A stretch of DNA of 64,000 bases from Albula goreensis (lineage: Eukaryota; Chordata; Actinopteri; Albuliformes; Albulidae). Positions 61,801-64,000 of the stretch are shown here, in pieces; within the stretch, counting starts at the first letter, position 1, and each line of letters begins with the position of its first letter. The translations under genes and the position numbers were made by a program. Below the pieces are notes generated by a model. It ran no database searches and had not been told where the DNA came from. It saw only the letters and a program-made list of their open reading frames with translations. The stretch lies in NCBI GenBank assembly GCA_022829145.1, contig CM040744.1, forward strand, positions 7,909,001 to 7,973,000. The letters run 5' to 3'.

Positions 61801-62299
61801 TCAAGGTCAATTGTTAGTTGGTGCTTGAAGCTTTGTCACAGATCCCATTAATCTACAAGATGTAGTGTCTTTATTTTATCATATTTGATTTTGTGACAAA
61901 TTAATTCGAGAGAATCAGTGACCCCTCTGCCTTTGATTACAATGTAGTTTAATACTTATTAACTGAAGTTCCCGTGCATTCTCTCCTAGCCACATTGCCT
62001 CAAATGAACCCTTGGAAGGAACACTCACGGATGCTATTCAGATGCTTTTATAAGATTTTACAAAATTGTATTCCTGGAAAATGATGTCACTTTAATCTCC
62101 AGGCAGTGAGCTTTAATGGCATTGCATTGCTATATTTGTGGTCTCATCCACAGATAATTTGAAGTGAAGTGCATATGAGGGGTCTGCACTTAACTTTAAA
62201 TTACGGGTGCAGTAGTTGGTCACGTTGTTTCTTCATTCTTTCATTATTAAGTTGCATATGGTCATACTTGTGTTGAAAAAGCTTGACTTATGGTGATTT
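61801..62299. other. AT-rich spacer
   Basis: About 62100-62220 may be a small element (GGCATTGCATTGC, ACAGATAATTTG, CTTTAAATTACGG). Otherwise nothing was seen. Confidence 0.35.
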
Positions 62300-62435
62300 G
62301 AGAGAACACCAGGTAGCAAACAGTACAATAGACTACAAGGTACATGACTGGGACCCCTCAGGTTGGTGGTTCAAGCTCCAGTCTACACCATTGCAAGGCC
62401 CTTAACCTTAATGACAGTAATGTAATGTAGCTTGA
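62300..62435 (+). mobile_element. tRNA-derived SINE fragment, second type
   Basis: GGTACATGACTGGGACCCC at 62339-62357, GGTTGGTGGTTCAAGCTCC (B box) at 62361-62379 and GCAAGGCCCTTAACC at 62393-62407 are consecutive words of a widespread fish tRNA-SINE. The element then ends in TAATGTAATGTAG (62418-62430) with the middle body missing. The A-box end is diverged, so the left limit is approximate. Confidence 0.65.
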
Positions 62436-62460
62436 CTGACTGACTGGAAACATTTTCAAA

Positions 62461-62480
62461 TGCTAGCTAGCTAGCTAACT
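62461..62480. repeat. Short (CTAG)n run
   Basis: GCTAGCTAGCTAGCTAAC, a short tandem stretch with a further GCTAGC at 62500-62505. Confidence 0.7.
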
Positions 62481-63100
62481 TAGTATATATTGGTATCCTA
62501 GCTAGCAGTAATTCTGACTGTTTTTAGCATGCATGTCTTTAAGATTCAAACATCATTCCTGAGGGCCAGTGTTTTACCTGATGATTCTCAACCTGTATAA
62601 TTATTCTGGAGGAATCATGACATACAATTTAAATTACTTATATTTAGTAGGATATCCTCTGTTGTTCTCTCGCTTACCATGTTCCAACTGATGGCTGGCA
62701 ACTGGCAAGAAGTTTGAAATCAGTCCTGAAATATTCATTCTTGATTCCATTTCCACCTAATCAGAGGTTGCCTCTAGTTGCAGTCTCAGTTCAGGACATT
62801 GCGTTTAATAAATAGTGTCCAGTTAAGTCACATGTTCATTAGCCTGTATAACTAGGACTACATGACCAGCTAGGCTACACAGACAATTAGGCATTTCATA
62901 TGAAGACATTAATTATGTATTAGGATCATTATTGAATTAATTTAAACAATTCCTTGATAAATTATGTATACTAGATGTGGGCTCCTTGGCGTTAAAGAGC
63001 AGTAGGTATCCTTGGCAAGAGGATAAGATGACCTGAAAACTGCCAAGAGATGTGAATCAGAGATATGCTTTCTAATCATATACAGAGTTCATGGATTGAT
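62481..63100. other. AT-rich spacer
   Basis: I see no feature here. Confidence 0.45.
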
Positions 63101-63318
63101 GCGTGGGAGTGCAGTGGAATATTTTGGGAGTTACTCTTGTGATAGGGTTCAGGTTTAGTTCCCAGCTATGGCACTGCTGCTGTACCCTTGAGTAAGGCAA
63201 TAACCTAAATTGCCTCAGTAATTCTCCATCTGTATAAATGGGTACAGTGTCAAAATGTAAACTGTGTGAGTTGCTCTGAATAACAGCTGTTAAATGCCCA
63301 AAATGTAAATGCAAAATC
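63101..63318 (+). mobile_element. tRNA-derived SINE, near full length
   Basis: An A-box-like GGAGTGCAGTGG lies at 63106. GGGTTCAGG...TTCCCAGC, a B box apparently split by a small insertion, lies at 63146-63166. The body words GGCACTGCTGCTGTACCCTTGAGTAAGGC and TTGCCTCAGTAATTCTCC, TATAAATGGGTACAGTG and the tail TTGCTCTGAATAACAGCTGTTAAATGCCC follow in the order expected for the fish SINE whose tail usually reads 'CTCTGGATAAGAGCGTCTGCTAAATGCC'. It ends in AAAATGTAAATGCAAA. Moderately diverged. The minus-strand frame across it is spurious. Confidence 0.85.
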
Positions 63319-63358
63319 ATTACCATTAATTCTATTGCAATGGAAATGACCTGCTATA

Positions 63359-63415
63359 TTCTGACTATGGCTTCAGAAGACTCCAAAAATAGTCTTATGA
63401 TGGTCATAGTCAGAA
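63359..63415. other. Imperfect hairpin, about 24-bp arms
   Basis: TTCTGACTATGGCTTCAGAAG at 63359-63379 plus ACT faces AGTCTTATGATGGTCATAGTCAGAA at 63391-63415 across an 8-base loop (CCAAAAAT). The outer 12 bp pair almost perfectly. It could be a snap-back remnant of a small transposon. A microRNA is possible but I recognise no mature sequence. Confidence 0.6.
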
Positions 63416-64000
63416 AATTGTCGTAACGATATTTATATTATCATAAAATCATAATGATGCTCATATGTACTATGTATTACTCAAAATACCCCTAGTGCAT
63501 GTATCTGGGTATGAAACAGTCTGTTACAGTTAATGACATTTTTGTACAATAGCGCTTTTCTCTCTGCCAAATCTCTTCTAGATCAGTACTTTCATCTATG
63601 GCTATGCATGTTATGCGCAGGCACGAACTGGGACTGCATGACACCTTAATTGGGATAATGACCTTTAACGTCACATGTAGACATGTAGAAGAAAATCTGG
63701 AGGTCAGGTTACCACAGGTACTTTTTACTTTCAATCAATTCAAGGAGAAACACACCATAAAATATAGAAGACATCTACACGCCTCTTGACAACCTCCTAC
63801 CAGCCAAGACTGTTGATTTTTTAAATACTAATTACCATTCTTTTACAGTATAGGGTGAACCAGAGCAGAGAGGACCAACACGTCCTCTTCTTAGCCTTTG
63901 CAAGGAGAGAGAAATAAATACTGAGAACCAGTGGGTGGGGATTTAGGAAGCTTTTTTCTCTATTTTCCCATATTCCAGGGTAAGTACACAAGTTTCAGTC
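63416..64000. other. Spacer, possible small element at 63590-63720
   Basis: About 63590-63720 has even composition with CCTTAATTGGGATAATGACC (63645-63664) and ACGTCACATG. The 63-codon plus-strand frame there has no motif. The rest is featureless to the window end. Confidence 0.35.

Overview
This window looks like non-coding DNA from a ray-finned fish, most probably a teleost. It is AT-rich. I could not recognise any protein-coding gene of known function on either strand: almost all open frames are short, lack family motifs, or come from GC-rich patches and simple repeats. The fish assignment rests on the repeats. There are tRNA-derived SINEs with the 'CTCTGGATAAGAG'-type 3' tail (about 51507-51625 and 63101-63318), a second tRNA-SINE type (about 62300-62435), a 5S-rRNA-headed SINE on the minus strand (37080-37627), a decayed Tc1-like transposase (55340-55980), an L2/CR1-type LINE scrap (14131-14525), and palindromic MITE-like elements.

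Layout. 1-14100 is AT-rich spacer with patches resembling conserved regulatory DNA near 3.3, 4.5, 8.6, 9.4 and 11.0 kb. 14.1-14.8 kb is a small nest of retroelement scraps. 15-24 kb holds the most regulatory-looking DNA (15.0-15.4, 17.0-17.3, 18.3-19.5 and 22.4-23.4 kb), broken by a palindromic MITE at 17.5-17.9 kb. 24.9-28.8 kb is repeat-rich: a MITE-like element, a GC-rich tRNA-headed SINE, and a degenerate telomere-like TTAGGG array lying between two copies of an 18-bp direct repeat. 29-33 kb holds more candidate regulatory elements, especially 30.88-31.84 and 32.1-32.56 kb. 33-45 kb is mostly featureless spacer with microsatellites, the 5S-derived SINE and small hairpins. 45.6-51 kb again looks regulatory and includes a CpG-dense island at 47.7-48.1 kb. 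51-56 kb carries a SINE, microsatellites, a diverged tandem duplication and the Tc1 relic. 56-64 kb alternates spacer with candidate elements (56.1-56.6, 59.5-59.9, 60.1-60.9 and 61.5-61.8 kb) and ends with SINEs and a small hairpin.

Interpretation (inference). The pattern, with no exons, low repeat load and many islands of moderate GC carrying ATTA/TAAT cores, octamer-like and E-box-like words, fits a gene desert or giant intron around a developmental regulator. The target gene is not visible. Conservation cannot be measured from one sequence, so every 'candidate regulatory element' below is a judgement from composition and word content, with modest confidence.
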